Shown: positions 51,391 to 59,919 of the stretch, one piece after another
Layout: each line of letters begins with the position of its first letter
Numbering within the stretch: position 1 is the stretch's first letter
The notes under the pieces: generated by a model
What the model saw: only the letters and a program-made list of their open reading frames with translations
Database searches by the model: none
What the model was told of the DNA's origin: nothing
NCBI RefSeq assembly: GCF_002982315.1
Contig: NZ_MWZD01000024.1
Coordinates: 1-64,000 of the forward strand
Length of the DNA: 64,000 nucleotides
From: Leucobacter massiliensis
GTDB lineage: Bacteria; Actinomycetota; Actinomycetes; Actinomycetales; Microbacteriaceae
Direction of reading: 5' to 3'
Translations under genes and position numbers: made by a program

Positions 51391-52122
51391 ATGCCGCTCA
51401 CTCCGCTCACCCCCGCGCTGTTCCGTTCCGTCGCCGATCACACCCTGCTCGCGCCGGGCACCACCCGCGCCGAGCTCGAAGCCTTCCTGCGGGGCGCCCG
51501 GGAGCTCGGCGTCGCCCGGGTGTGCGTGAGCCCGTCCGCCCTGCCCGTGGATCCGGGGATCCTCGCCGGGCTCGAGATCGTCACCGTCGTGGGGTTCCCC
51601 AGCGGGGCGCACCGCGCCGAGGCGAAGGCCGCGGAGGCGGCGATCGCGGTGTCGGAGGGTGCCGCCGAGATCGACATGGTGGTGAACCGGGCGCTGATGC
51701 GGGCGGGGGAGTGGGAGGCCTGCGAGGACGAGATCCGAGCGGTGCGCGAGGCCTGCCCGGCCCGGGTGCTGAAGGTCATCATCGAGAGCGCCGCGCTGAA
51801 CGACGAGCAGATCGTCGGCGCCTGCCGGGCGGCCGCCGCGGCCGGTGCCGACTTCGTGAAGACCTCCACCGGCTTCGATCCCGCGGGCGGGGCGAGCGTG
51901 CGCGCCGTGCGGCTGATGCGCGAGACGGTGGGGGAGGTGCTCGGGGTGAAGGCCTCGGGCGGGATCCGCTCAGCCGCAGCGGTCCGCGAACTGTGGGAGG
52001 CGGGCGCGACGCGCTTCGGGGTGTCGGCGACCGCGGCGATTCTCGCGGACTGGGGCGCGGCGGACACGGACGCCGGTACCGGCCCGCGTCCCGGACCGGA
52101 AGCGGCGGACGCGGGCTACTGA
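51391..52122 (+). CDS. deoC: deoxyribose-phosphate aldolase
   Basis: A 243-residue class I aldolase that cleaves 2-deoxyribose 5-phosphate to acetaldehyde and glyceraldehyde 3-phosphate. The Schiff-base lysine is in GADFVKTSTGF. The second active-site lysine is in LGVKASGGIR, and Asp in EIDMVVNRALM belongs to the DeoC core. VVGFPSGAH is a further family motif. The ATG at 51391 was chosen; it lies ten bases after the glycosyltransferase stop, so it may be co-transcribed with it. The C terminus has a short Asp/Gly/Pro-rich tail not seen in most DeoC. Confidence 0.9.
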   Translation: MPLTPLTPALFRSVADHTLLAPGTTRAELEAFLRGARELGVARVCVSPSALPVDPGILAGLEIVTVVGFPSGAHRAEAKAAEAAIAVSEGAAEIDMVVNRALMRAGEWEACEDEIRAVREACPARVLKVIIESAALNDEQIVGACRAAAAAGADFVKTSTGFDPAGGASVRAVRLMRETVGEVLGVKASGGIRSAAAVRELWEAGATRFGVSATAAILADWGAADTDAGTGPRPGPEAADAGY

Positions 52123-52175
52123 GCCCGCGCTGTCCCGCCGCTGCGGCCGCAGCACCGGGACACTAGACTCTCCCC

Positions 52176-53156
52176 ATGCGTCTTGGAGTGATCGACGTCG
52201 GGTCCAACACCGTCCACCTGCTCGTCGTGGACGCGCATCCGGGGGCGAGCCCGGTGCCGTTCCACTCGCAGCGATCCGTGCTGCGGCTGATGCGCTACCT
52301 CGACGCGGACGGCGCGATCGTGGAGGAGGGCGTCGCGCGCATCGTCGACTCGATCCGTGAGTGCGCGAAGACCGCCCGCGAGATCGGCGTGCACGACCTC
52401 CTCGCCACGGCGACGAGCGCGATCCGCGAGGCGGCGAACGGGGAGGAGGTGCTCGCGCGCATCGCCCGCGAGACCGGCATCTCCCTGCAGGTGCTCTCCG
52501 GCGAGGACGAGGCGCGGATCACGATGCTCGCGGTGCGGCGCTGGCTGGGATGGTCTGCGGGCGAGATCCTGCTCTTCGACATCGGCGGCGGCTCCTTCGA
52601 GATCGCGCAGGGCGCCGACGAGTACCCCGATGTGCAGGTCTCCCTCCCGCTTGGCGCCGGGCGCACCACCATCAACTTCCTGCCGGAGGATCCGCCCGCG
52701 CGGGAGGCGGTGTCGCGGCTGCGCGCGCACGCCCGCGCCGAGTTCACGCGGGTGCGCGAGGAGGTCTTCGCGGACCGGCCGCGGCCGAAGCGGGTGGTGG
52801 GCACCTCGAAGACGATCCGCTCGCTGGCGCGGCTCGTGGGCGGGCCCTCGGATCCCGTGACGGGCGACCTGGCGCAGCTGCACTACGTGGGCCTGCGCGA
52901 GTGGGAGCCGTCGCTGCGTGAGATGCCGGGATCCGTGCGCGAGTACCTGCCGGGGATCACCCCGGAGCGCGGCTATCAGATCCTCGCGGGCGCGATCGTG
53001 CTGCGCACGGCGATGAAGGTGTTCGAGGTCGACACGCTGACGATCTCGCCGTGGGCGCTGCGCGAGGGGATCGTGCTGCGCTACATCGACGCGCTCGACG
53101 GCCGCGGCGCCGACCCGGTGGGCGCGGAGGCGCTCGGGGCGCTCCAGGCGGGCTGA
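52176..53156 (+). CDS. Ppx/GppA-family exopolyphosphatase / pppGpp phosphatase
   Basis: A 326-residue member of the ASKHA phosphatase superfamily. The phosphate-1 loop is IDVGSNTVHLLVVD at residues 6-19, and the phosphate-2 loop DIGGGSFEIAQG is near 133-144. ATATSAIREAANG and GTSKTIRSLARL are family segments, with RGYQILAGAIVL near the C terminus. At this length it is the short single-module actinobacterial form (Ppx1/2-like), which may act on polyphosphate or pppGpp. The ATG at 52176 gives MRLGVIDVGSN, the usual start. It follows deoC by 53 bases. Confidence 0.87.
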   Translation: MRLGVIDVGSNTVHLLVVDAHPGASPVPFHSQRSVLRLMRYLDADGAIVEEGVARIVDSIRECAKTAREIGVHDLLATATSAIREAANGEEVLARIARETGISLQVLSGEDEARITMLAVRRWLGWSAGEILLFDIGGGSFEIAQGADEYPDVQVSLPLGAGRTTINFLPEDPPAREAVSRLRAHARAEFTRVREEVFADRPRPKRVVGTSKTIRSLARLVGGPSDPVTGDLAQLHYVGLREWEPSLREMPGSVREYLPGITPERGYQILAGAIVLRTAMKVFEVDTLTISPWALREGIVLRYIDALDGRGADPVGAEALGALQAG

Positions 53157-53163
53157 GGAACGC

Positions 53164-53203
53164 GGCGGGGGAGGGACCGGCTGCGCGCCGTCCCTCCCTC
53201 GCC
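53164..53203. terminator. 14-bp-stem hairpin between convergent genes
   Basis: GGCGGGGGAGGGAC (53164-53177) pairs with GTCCCTCCCTCGCC (53190-53203), one mismatch, 12-nt loop. It lies between the Ppx/GppA gene and the LPXTG protein gene. Confidence 0.72.
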
Positions 53204-53238
53204 CCGGCCGCCTGAGCGAGCGGGCGGGATGCCCCCGC

Positions 53239-55275
53239 TCAGCTCGTGCGGCGGCTCCGCGCGCGCAGCATGAGCAGCGCGCCGAACGCCAGCAGCGGCA
53301 GGCCGAGCGCGGCGAGGCCCGCCGAGTCACCGGCGCCGGTGGTGGGCAGGCCGCCCTGGGAGCCGGGGCCTCCGGGGCCGCCGGCGACGGGGGCCGCCGT
53401 GACCGTGACCGGGGATGAGGCGCTGGTCACCTCGCCGTCGAAGGCGCTGACGGAGGCGGTGAGGCGGTAGCTCTCCGCGCCGGTGAGCGCGAGGGTGTTC
53501 GCGGGAACCGTCTGCGTGGCCCCGTCGCGCGTCGCTCCGGCGGGGATCGTCGACTGCCAGACCACCTCGCCGCTGTGCGCGGTGAGGCGCAGGGTCACGG
53601 GGAGATCGTCGGGCACCCCGTCGAGGCCCAGCACCGAGAACGGCATCGCCTGCCGCACGGCGGCCGTGTACGCGCCGCGGTCCAGTGCGAGCGGGGGAGC
53701 CGCTGCGACGACCGTCACGGGGAGCGCGGCGGTGACGCGCCGCGGCTCGGCGGGCTCCTCCTCCTGCGCCTCGCGTGCGTCCGCCGTGTCTGCGCTGAGC
53801 AGGGCGGGCTGCGGGACGTCGATCACCGGGAGCTCGCCGAGGGTGAGGGCGGCGCGCACGGTGAGCTGCGTGTCCGGCTCGCCGAACTGCGCCGTGAAGA
53901 GCTTCGCGGGAAGGCTGACCGTGTGACGCGAGTTCCCGTCCCCGAGGTGGTCGCCTTCCGGGACGGAGATCGGGCCGACGGTGGTGGCGATCCCCTCCGC
54001 GGACTCGACCGCGAGCCCCAGCTCGGATCCCGCGCTCACGGCCCCGTCGATGGCGACCGTGACCGTGGCGTCGGCGCCGGCGGTCACCGTGCGGGAGGAC
54101 TCCGGGACGCCGTCGGCGTCCAGGAAGGAGATCGTGGGTTCCTCGGCGACGCGGATCTGATGGATCAGCGGCACCAGCTCCGGGTAGTAGTTCTGGGACT
54201 CGATGCCCCAGTTGGTGATCTCCACGTCGTAGAGCCCCGGATCTGAGAGCAGCTCGCGCGGGATCATGAGGTGGCCGTCGGCCCAGCCGAGCTCGTACAG
54301 CGAGACCGACCACTGCTCGCTCGGGCCGGCGCCGATCCCGGCGGGGCGGATGTTGACGTTGAGCATCTGATCGCCGGGCACCCTCTGAGTGCCCTCGATC
54401 CGGATCGGCACCGGGCGGGTGTCGTCGGCGTAGGTGACGGTCAGCGGCTTCGCCAGGGTCGGCGCGGAGAAGTCGCCCGCGAGGACCGTGGCGGTGAGGG
54501 TGAAGTCGCTCGGCAGCACGTTCGCCTCGTCGAGCATGGGGGTGATGCGGACCTCGTAGCGGCCCTCAGTGTCGAAGGCGTCGCGGGGGATCGTGACGGC
54601 CCCGTCGTTCAAGGCCAGCTCTGCGGCGGTGAGCTGCAGCTGCGGCGCCCACTCCGCGGCACCCGGCGCGAGCATCCGCAGCTCGAAGCCCTGTGCCTCG
54701 GGGAGTCCCCGGGTGCTGCGGAGGGTGAGCTGGGCGGGCTTCTCGCCGTTCAGGTCGAGCGAGACCGTGTCCGGGGTCACCGCGGGGGCGTCGGCGACCG
54801 AGATCGAGCCGATGATGCGGAACTTCGCGTCGTAGTGGTCGGTCGACACGTCGTAGTTGCTGAGCTCGAGGTAGTGGGCGCCCGCGGTGAGCGCGCTGCG
54901 CGGCACGGAGATCGTTCCGCCGTCCTCGCGGATCTGATCGGCGGTGACGATTCCCAGCTGGTTCCAGCCGCCGCCACCTGCCGCGCCGAGGAGCAGCTTG
55001 AACTCCTGGTCCCCGGGCACCTCGTCCAGCCCGGTCACCGTGAAGCGCACGGGGGTGGTGGCCGCGACGTTGCTCGTCTGCTCGGCGACGGCGAACGCGG
55101 GTCGCGAGCTCACCGGGCCGAGGAGCTGCTGCCCGTCTTCGAGGGAGCGGATCTGCCCGCCGGGCTGGGCGAGCGCGGCGGCCGGAGCGCCGAAGGCGAG
55201 GGCGCTCGCCGTGAGCGCGGCGATCGTGCAGAGGGTGGCGGCGCGGTGCGGTGCGCGCGATGGGGCTTGGGGCAC
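53239..55275 (-). CDS. LPXTG-type cell-wall-anchored surface protein
   Basis: A 678-residue exported protein. A signal peptide ends near ALAQPGG (about 36-40). The body is built from several beta-rich repeats of about 100 residues with the recurring pattern VSLDLNGE..A.LTLRS / VTVTYADDTRPVPIRIEGT and GDQ(E/M)(F/L)(K/N)L, probably Ig-like folds. The C terminus carries the sortase signal LPTTG, a hydrophobic helix (LAALGLPLLAFGALLML) and a basic tail, so it is anchored to peptidoglycan. No sortase gene is nearby. Its function may be adhesion or wall structure; I recognise no enzymatic domain. ATG 55275 is followed by a typical basic n-region. Confidence 0.82.
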   Translation of the reverse strand: MPQAPSRAPHRAATLCTIAALTASALAFGAPAAALAQPGGQIRSLEDGQQLLGPVSSRPAFAVAEQTSNVAATTPVRFTVTGLDEVPGDQEFKLLLGAAGGGGWNQLGIVTADQIREDGGTISVPRSALTAGAHYLELSNYDVSTDHYDAKFRIIGSISVADAPAVTPDTVSLDLNGEKPAQLTLRSTRGLPEAQGFELRMLAPGAAEWAPQLQLTAAELALNDGAVTIPRDAFDTEGRYEVRITPMLDEANVLPSDFTLTATVLAGDFSAPTLAKPLTVTYADDTRPVPIRIEGTQRVPGDQMLNVNIRPAGIGAGPSEQWSVSLYELGWADGHLMIPRELLSDPGLYDVEITNWGIESQNYYPELVPLIHQIRVAEEPTISFLDADGVPESSRTVTAGADATVTVAIDGAVSAGSELGLAVESAEGIATTVGPISVPEGDHLGDGNSRHTVSLPAKLFTAQFGEPDTQLTVRAALTLGELPVIDVPQPALLSADTADAREAQEEEPAEPRRVTAALPVTVVAAAPPLALDRGAYTAAVRQAMPFSVLGLDGVPDDLPVTLRLTAHSGEVVWQSTIPAGATRDGATQTVPANTLALTGAESYRLTASVSAFDGEVTSASSPVTVTAAPVAGGPGGPGSQGGLPTTGAGDSAGLAALGLPLLAFGALLMLRARSRRTS

Positions 55276-55589
55276 GGGAGTTCCTCGGGTGCAAGGCGCC
55301 GTGGCAGCTGCGACGGCGTCGATGAATGGATGGCGCGGGCGAGCGGTCGCAGAGATGCGGCCGGCTCGGAGCCGCCGGCCTTCCCGGCGGAGCTCTCCCC
55401 CCGACAGTCGTCGTCGGAGCTCACGCGCACAGAAGGATGGATTGAGTATAAACGTGAATGGGGGATGGAAAGAAGGATTTTCTTGACGCGCCCGGCGGCA
55501 GCGGCGCCCGGCGGCGTTTTGAGTTCCGCTCCGGGATCGGGTAAAGTGATCTCTCGGTGCTGATCCCCTCGGGGGTCGGAATCACGCCT
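55276..55589. other. 314-base divergent regulatory gap
   Basis: This holds the promoter of the surface-protein gene (minus) and of tRNA-Gln (plus). An AT-rich patch (55438-55482) is probably the surface-protein promoter region. No supported gene lies in it. Confidence 0.5.
55519..55547 (+). promoter_or_regulatory. sigma70-type promoter of tRNA-Gln
   Basis: TTGAGT (55519-55524) and TAAAGT (55542-55547) are separated by exactly 17 bases, placing the start point about 35 bases upstream of the mature tRNA. Confidence 0.65.
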
Positions 55590-55661
55590 TGGGATATGGT
55601 GTAATTGGCAACACTACGGTTTCTGGTACCGTCATTCTAGGTTCGAGTCCTGGTATCCCAG
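55590..55661 (+). tRNA. tRNA-Gln (anticodon CTG)
   Basis: A complete cloverleaf can be drawn. The acceptor stem TGGGATA pairs with TATCCCA, the anticodon stem ACGGT pairs with ACCGT around TTCTGGT (anticodon CTG), and the T arm is CTAGG-TTCGAGT-CCTGG. The discriminator is G at 55661. CCA is encoded directly after it (55662-55664). Confidence 0.95.
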
Positions 55662-55668
55662 CCATTCA

Positions 55669-55698
55669 CGCCCTGATCCTCCCCGGAAGATCAGGGCG
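55669..55698 (+). terminator. terminator of tRNA-Gln
   Basis: CGCCCTGATC (55669-55678) and GATCAGGGCG (55689-55698) form a perfect 10-bp stem with a 10-nt loop, five bases past the encoded CCA. Confidence 0.8.
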
Positions 55699-55824
55699 TC
55701 GTGCATTCCGGAGGCGCGCACGGGAGCCTGGGTAGGCGCCGAAACGGGTAGCTCCCTCCGCTGCCATGCCGGGCCTTGCCACCGTGCCGGATCCTCCCGC
55801 GCCGATCCCACTGACCGACACCGC

Positions 55825-55983
55825 TCAGCGCGCGGATGGTCCGCGCGCACCGGGCGGCGTCATCGAACCGAAATCACCGAGCGCGAACTTGACGAACGTG
55901 GCGACGCTTCCCCAACACCCCGCGGCGATGCTCAATGCGAGGAACGCAAGGATCTCATCCCTGGTCAGTCTACGGACGCTCAC
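55825..55983 (-). CDS. small membrane protein, hypothetical
   Basis: A 52-codon frame, below the usual calling limit, opening with GTG at 55983. It begins SVRRLTRDEILAFLALS and then has a hydrophobic stretch of about 24 residues (ILAFLALSIAAGCWGSVATF, then VKFAL), with charged residues before and a short polar tail after, as expected for a single-pass membrane peptide. It has no strong ribosome site (GAGTAAGAG upstream). It is divergent from the VapB-like gene and lies between tRNA-Gln and the toxin-antitoxin pair. The plus-strand frame over the same bases is Pro/Ser/Ala-rich and less protein-like. I do not recognise a family. Confidence 0.4.
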   Translation of the reverse strand: MSVRRLTRDEILAFLALSIAAGCWGSVATFVKFALGDFGSMTPPGARGPSAR

Positions 55984-55993
55984 GGAATACTCT

Positions 55994-56019
55994 TACTCAC
56001 CAAGTGGTGCACCTGAGTA
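55994..56019. promoter_or_regulatory. inverted repeats upstream of the toxin-antitoxin pair
   Basis: TACTC/GAGTA (55994-55998, 56015-56019) enclose a second pair CACC/GGTG (55998-56001, 56006-56009). They lie 20-45 bases before the antitoxin start, where VapBC complexes typically bind to repress their own promoter. Confidence 0.45.
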
Positions 56020-56038
56020 GGCGGAGGTACACTGAGCT

Positions 56039-56311
56039 ATGCCGACGACACTTCCGCGAACACAGCTGACCCACACCCCGGAGGTTCAGCGCGCTCTGAA
56101 GATCGCGGCGCGCCGCTGGCCCGGCGAAAAGCCGAGCACGCTCATGCAGCGCCTTCTCGAAGAGGGTGCCCGTGCGGTCGAGGTGGATCTCGCGGAGCAA
56201 CGCGAGGAACGACGCGTTCGTATCGATGAGGCGTTCGAAGAACTCACCGAACTCGAACTGCGCTACCCGCCCGACTACCTCAAGCGGCTGCGCGAGGAGT
56301 GGGAGGAGTGA
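56039..56311 (+). CDS. vapB: VapB-type antitoxin
   Basis: A 90-residue antitoxin. The N-terminal half looks like a ribbon-helix-helix DNA-binding fold (LPRTQLTHTPEVQRALKIAA, then KPSTLMQRLLEEGARAV). The C-terminal half is highly charged and helical (EQREERRVRIDEAFEELTEL) and should wrap the toxin. The ATG at 56039 lies 12 bases after GGAGG. The stop codon overlaps the GTG start of the PIN-domain gene (GTGA), the standard coupling for this type II system. The class of N-terminal domain is inferred from pattern only. Confidence 0.78.
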   Translation: MPTTLPRTQLTHTPEVQRALKIAARRWPGEKPSTLMQRLLEEGARAVEVDLAEQREERRVRIDEAFEELTELELRYPPDYLKRLREEWEE

Positions 56312-56700
56312 TCCTCCTCGACGCGAACGTACTGATCGCGATCACCGATGCGAACGACGCGCACCACCGGGCGGCGCGCGAGCTGGTGACTGAGGCGGAT
56401 GAGGAACTGGCATCGCACGCGCTCACGGCCGCGGAGGTGCTCCTCCGGGCGGCTCAGCGCGGGGTGGAGGAGGCGCTCCTCCGGATCCTGCGCGACCGAC
56501 TCGGAGTGACCGTGCTCGACGGGCTTGGCCCGGCGTGGCCGCTGACCGTCGCCCGCACCCGTGCACATACCGGCCTGAGGCACCCGGACGCGCTGGTTCT
56601 GGCGACGGCTGAGCATCTGGACGCGGCAGTGGCGACCTTCGACGACGCACTCGCACGGGCAGCCGATCGAGCTGGGCGGCTCTACAGAGCCTCACCGTGA
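56308..56700 (+). CDS. vapC: VapC-type PIN-domain ribonuclease toxin
   Basis: A 130-residue PIN-domain toxin that would cut tRNA or rRNA when free of its antitoxin. The conserved acidic residues are visible: Asp5 in LLDANVLIA, Glu in LTAAEVLLRA near 44, Asp in HPDALVLATAE near 94 and Asp in VATFDDAL near 112. The GTG at 56308, with GGGAGGAG immediately upstream inside the antitoxin gene, overlaps the antitoxin stop by four bases. An ATG-type start further upstream is not needed. The pair sits beside tRNA-Gln, but no integrase or attachment repeat accompanies it. Confidence 0.88.
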   Translation: MILLDANVLIAITDANDAHHRAARELVTEADEELASHALTAAEVLLRAAQRGVEEALLRILRDRLGVTVLDGLGPAWPLTVARTRAHTGLRHPDALVLATAEHLDAAVATFDDALARAADRAGRLYRASP

Positions 56701-56805
56701 ACGGGCCCGCGCGTTCTCGGCGCATTTTCGGGAATAGCGGCGGGCGCGGTGTGCGCTGTACCCCAGGCGGGGCACACCCGCGCACACCGTCCCAGAAGGA
56801 AGACC

Positions 56806-57375
56806 ATGACCACGTACCACGTCGGAGTCCTCATCGGCAGCCTGTCGAAGCAGTCGATCAACCGCAAGCTCTTCACCGCCCTGCAGCGCCTCGCGCCCTC
56901 GGCGGGCCTCAGCCTGACGGAGATCCCCATCGGCGAGCTTCCCCTCTACAACTACGACTACGACGAGGACTACCCGGCCGCCGGGAAGGCCCTCAAGTCG
57001 GCGATCGAGGAGTCGCAGGCGGTGCTGCTCATCACCCCGGAGTACAACCGCTCCATCCCCGGCGCCCTCAAGAACGCGCTCGACTGGGCGAGCCGCCCGT
57101 GGGGCACCAACTCCTTCGCCGGCCGGCCCTCCGCGGTCATCGGCACCTCGCCCGGCGCCATCGGCACCGCAGTCGCGCAGCAGCACCTGCGCAGCGTGCT
57201 CTCCTTCCTCGCCTCCCCGGAGCTGTCCCAGCCCGAGGCCTACATCCAGACGACCCCCGGGCTCTTCAGCGACGAGGGCGAGGTGAGCGAGGAGTCCACG
57301 TCCGAGTTCCTGCTCGACTGGCTCAAGGCCTTCCACGCACACATCGAGAAGAACCTCGCCGCCCAGGCCGAGTAA
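56806..57375 (+). CDS. NADPH-dependent FMN reductase
   Basis: A 189-residue flavodoxin-fold reductase of the NAD(P)H:FMN/quinone type. The phosphate-binding loop is GSLSKQSINRKL (residues 11-22), and TPEYNRSIPGALKNALDWAS (about 77-96) is the family signature that holds the flavin. It probably supplies reduced FMN or detoxifies quinones, chromate or azo compounds. The ATG at 56806 follows AGAAGGAAG. It stands alone, 105 bases after the toxin gene. Confidence 0.9.
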   Translation: MTTYHVGVLIGSLSKQSINRKLFTALQRLAPSAGLSLTEIPIGELPLYNYDYDEDYPAAGKALKSAIEESQAVLLITPEYNRSIPGALKNALDWASRPWGTNSFAGRPSAVIGTSPGAIGTAVAQQHLRSVLSFLASPELSQPEAYIQTTPGLFSDEGEVSEESTSEFLLDWLKAFHAHIEKNLAAQAE

Positions 57376-57395
57376 CCCTCCTCAGCGGCGGGCGC

Positions 57396-57430
57396 GGGGC
57401 GGGGCTGCCGGGGGAGCGGCGCCCCGCCCC
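57396..57430. terminator. hairpin between convergent FMN reductase and ligD
   Basis: GGGGCGGGGC (57396-57405) and GCCCCGCCCC (57421-57430) form a perfect 10-bp stem with a 15-nt loop, 20 bases past the reductase stop. Confidence 0.65.
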
Positions 57431-57507
57431 ATCCCGTCGCGAGCGCCGCGCCTCCGTTCCGCCGCGGGTAGCGGCCCGCGCCTCGGCGCCGCGACACTGT
57501 TCCGCCG

Positions 57508-59919
57508 TCAGGCGCCCGCCTCGCCCGGCCGCTTGTCGGGCCGCCCCCCCCGCCACACGGCCTGCCGGACGCTGCCCGAGCCGGTGAGCCCCTTCGTCTC
57601 GACCTCGCAGACCACTTCGGGACGCACCCAGTGCGCTTCGCGGCGCGCCTCCGCGGGCACCTCGGCCGCGGGCCCGTCGCACGCGAGCGGCGCGAGTCGC
57701 TCCCGGATGGCGCGCCGCTGCGCCGCCGAGAACCCGGTCCCCACCCGCCCCGCGTAGCGCCACGCGCCGTCCTGCCGTTCGGCGAGGAGCAGCGAGGCGA
57801 GCCCGCGCGGCTCGGAGGCGCTCTCCCGCCACCCGATGACGGTGAACTCGCGTGCGTCGAGGAAGGGGAACTTGCGCCAGTCGGGCGAGCGCACCCCGGA
57901 ACGGTAGGGGCTCGCCCAGCGCTTCGCCATGATGCCCTCCAGGCGCAGCTCCCGGCACGCCTCGGCGGCCTCCTCGGCGCTGCCGTCGAAGAGCTCCGGC
58001 AGTGCGACCGGCACGCCGGCCTCCGCCTCGACGAGTTCCTCCAGCAGCTCCCGTCGCTGCCGGAAGGGCAGCGCGCGGCAGTCGCGGCCGTCGAGGCTCA
58101 GCACGTCGAACACGAAGTAGGCCGCGGGCGCCGCGCGCCGCGCCCGCTCCAGTTCAGCGCCGCCCGTCACGCCGAAGCGCGCCTGCAGGCGGCTGAAGCT
58201 GGGTGCGCCGTCCTCGCCGATCGACACGATCTCCCCGTCGAGCACCGCCCGCTCGGCGTTCACCACCCGCGGCAGCCCCGCCAGCTCGGGGTACGAGGCC
58301 GTGAGCTCGCCGCCCGTGCGGCTGCGCAGCGCGCAGCGCTCGCCGTCGATGTGCGCGAGCGCCCGGATCCCGTCCCACTTCATCTCGAAGGCCCATTCGG
58401 CGCCGTCGAGCCGCGGCAGCGCGCGGGGTGCGCCGCGCTCGGCGAGCATGGGGGCGAGCGGCTCGCGAGCGGACGGCCCCGGAGTCTCCTCGCGCATCAG
58501 GTGGATCATCCAGCGCGGCTTACCGCCCGACTCCCCGGCGCGGAACAGCGCGTAGCGCCGCACCTCGCCGCCGAGCCCGCCCCCGGGGCGGCCTGAGAGC
58601 CGCACGATCACTTCGTCGTCCCGCCACTTCTCCAGCTCGTAGCTGCCGGCGTCCCAGATCTCCACCCGCCCCGCACCGTACTCGCCCCGCGGGATGACCC
58701 CCGCGAAGGGGCGGTACGACATCGGGTGATCCTCGGTGGGCACGGCGAGGTGGTTGACGGCCGGGTCGGTGGGCACCCCCTTCGGCAGCGCCCAGCTGAC
58801 CAGCACGCCGTTGCGTTCGAGACGGAAGTCGTAGTGCAGCCGGCGGGCCTCGTGGCGCTGGATCACGAAAACGGGCCCGGATCCCGCCCCCGGCTCGCTC
58901 TCGCCGTTCAGCGCCCCGCCGGCAGCTTCGTCGACATCGCTCGCGCCGGCTCGGGGGACGGGCTCGGGGGTGCGCCGCGCGTCGCGTTTCGCGCGGTACT
59001 CGGCGAGCCGGCCGGAGACCTCGGCGGCGGCCGCGGGGTCGGCGAGCGCGGCGAGCGGGTCACCGCGCCGGGCGACGCGCTCCAGCACCTCGTCGAAGCG
59101 CAGCTGCCGCAGCTGGGGCGCGGCGAGCTCCCGCCAGGTGCGCGGCGCGGCCACGGTGGGGGTGGCGCGGCCGCGCAGGGAGTACGGTGCGACCGTGGTC
59201 TTCGCGGCGTTGTTCTGGCTCCAGTCGATGAACACGCGACCCGGGCGGCGGGAGCGCCGCATCGAGCTCGTGATCGTGTCCGGGTGGTCGGCCTCGAGCG
59301 AGCGGGCGAGCTCCCGCGCCACGGCCGAGGCCTGCTCCGAGCTCTGCCGGCCGTCGAGGGCGGCGTAGAGGTGGATCCCCTTGCTGCCGCTGGTCACGGG
59401 GATCGAATCCAGGCCCATGCCGCGCAGGATGTCGCGCACGAGGAACGCGACCGCGGCGCACTCCCGCAGCGGCACCCCCTCGCCCGGGTCGAGATCGAGC
59501 ACCAGGCGGTCGGGAGGGGACGGTTCGCCGTCGGCGTCGAAGCGCCACTGCGGCACGTGGAGTTCGAGCGCCGCCAGTTGCGCGAGCCACGCGAGCGTCG
59601 CCTCGTCCTCCACGAGCGGGTAGCGGTTGACGTGGTCGCTGTGGCGGATCGCGCCGGTGGGCACCCACGCAGGGGCGTCGTCGCCGATGTCCTTCTGGAA
59701 GAACGACGGCGCCTGCCCATCGGCGCCGACCCCGTCGGGCCAGCGCTTGCGGGTGACCGGCCGGCCGCGGCAGTGGGGGAGCATGACGGGCGCGATGGCG
59801 CCGTAGTAGCCGATCACCTCGCCCTTCGTGGTGCCGCTCGCCGGGTAGAGCACCTTGTCGAGCCGCGAGACCCGGATGCGGCGTCCGTCCACCTCCACCC
59901 ACTGCTCACTGCGGCCCAT
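57508..59919 (-). CDS. ligD: multifunctional ATP-dependent DNA ligase LigD
   Basis: An 803-residue enzyme of non-homologous end joining. The order is polymerase, phosphoesterase, ligase, as in mycobacteria. Residues 1-290 form the primase-like polymerase domain (VLDLDPGEG with the metal-binding Asp pair; SGSKGIHLYAAL). Residues about 345-470 form the 3'-phosphoesterase (VIQRHEARRLHYDFRLE; LAVPTEDHPMSYRPF; IPRGEYGAG). Residues 490-790 form the ligase, whose nucleotidyl lysine is in FEMKWDGIRAL near 513, with VLDGEIV, EGIMAKRW and PDWRKFP following. The ATG at 59919 is part of an inverted repeat shared with the divergent ku gene. It repairs double-strand breaks with Ku. Confidence 0.93.
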   Translation of the reverse strand: MGRSEQWVEVDGRRIRVSRLDKVLYPASGTTKGEVIGYYGAIAPVMLPHCRGRPVTRKRWPDGVGADGQAPSFFQKDIGDDAPAWVPTGAIRHSDHVNRYPLVEDEATLAWLAQLAALELHVPQWRFDADGEPSPPDRLVLDLDPGEGVPLRECAAVAFLVRDILRGMGLDSIPVTSGSKGIHLYAALDGRQSSEQASAVARELARSLEADHPDTITSSMRRSRRPGRVFIDWSQNNAAKTTVAPYSLRGRATPTVAAPRTWRELAAPQLRQLRFDEVLERVARRGDPLAALADPAAAAEVSGRLAEYRAKRDARRTPEPVPRAGASDVDEAAGGALNGESEPGAGSGPVFVIQRHEARRLHYDFRLERNGVLVSWALPKGVPTDPAVNHLAVPTEDHPMSYRPFAGVIPRGEYGAGRVEIWDAGSYELEKWRDDEVIVRLSGRPGGGLGGEVRRYALFRAGESGGKPRWMIHLMREETPGPSAREPLAPMLAERGAPRALPRLDGAEWAFEMKWDGIRALAHIDGERCALRSRTGGELTASYPELAGLPRVVNAERAVLDGEIVSIGEDGAPSFSRLQARFGVTGGAELERARRAAPAAYFVFDVLSLDGRDCRALPFRQRRELLEELVEAEAGVPVALPELFDGSAEEAAEACRELRLEGIMAKRWASPYRSGVRSPDWRKFPFLDAREFTVIGWRESASEPRGLASLLLAERQDGAWRYAGRVGTGFSAAQRRAIRERLAPLACDGPAAEVPAEARREAHWVRPEVVCEVETKGLTGSGSVRQAVWRGGRPDKRPGEAGA

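Noticed and set aside
55590-55661. tRNA-Gln as an active attachment site for an integrated element
   Set aside because: No integrase gene and no duplicated tRNA 3' end could be seen within the following 8 kb.
55766-56020. 84-codon plus-strand frame after tRNA-Gln
   Set aside because: Pro/Ser/Ala-rich, no ribosome site, and opposite a more protein-like small membrane frame.
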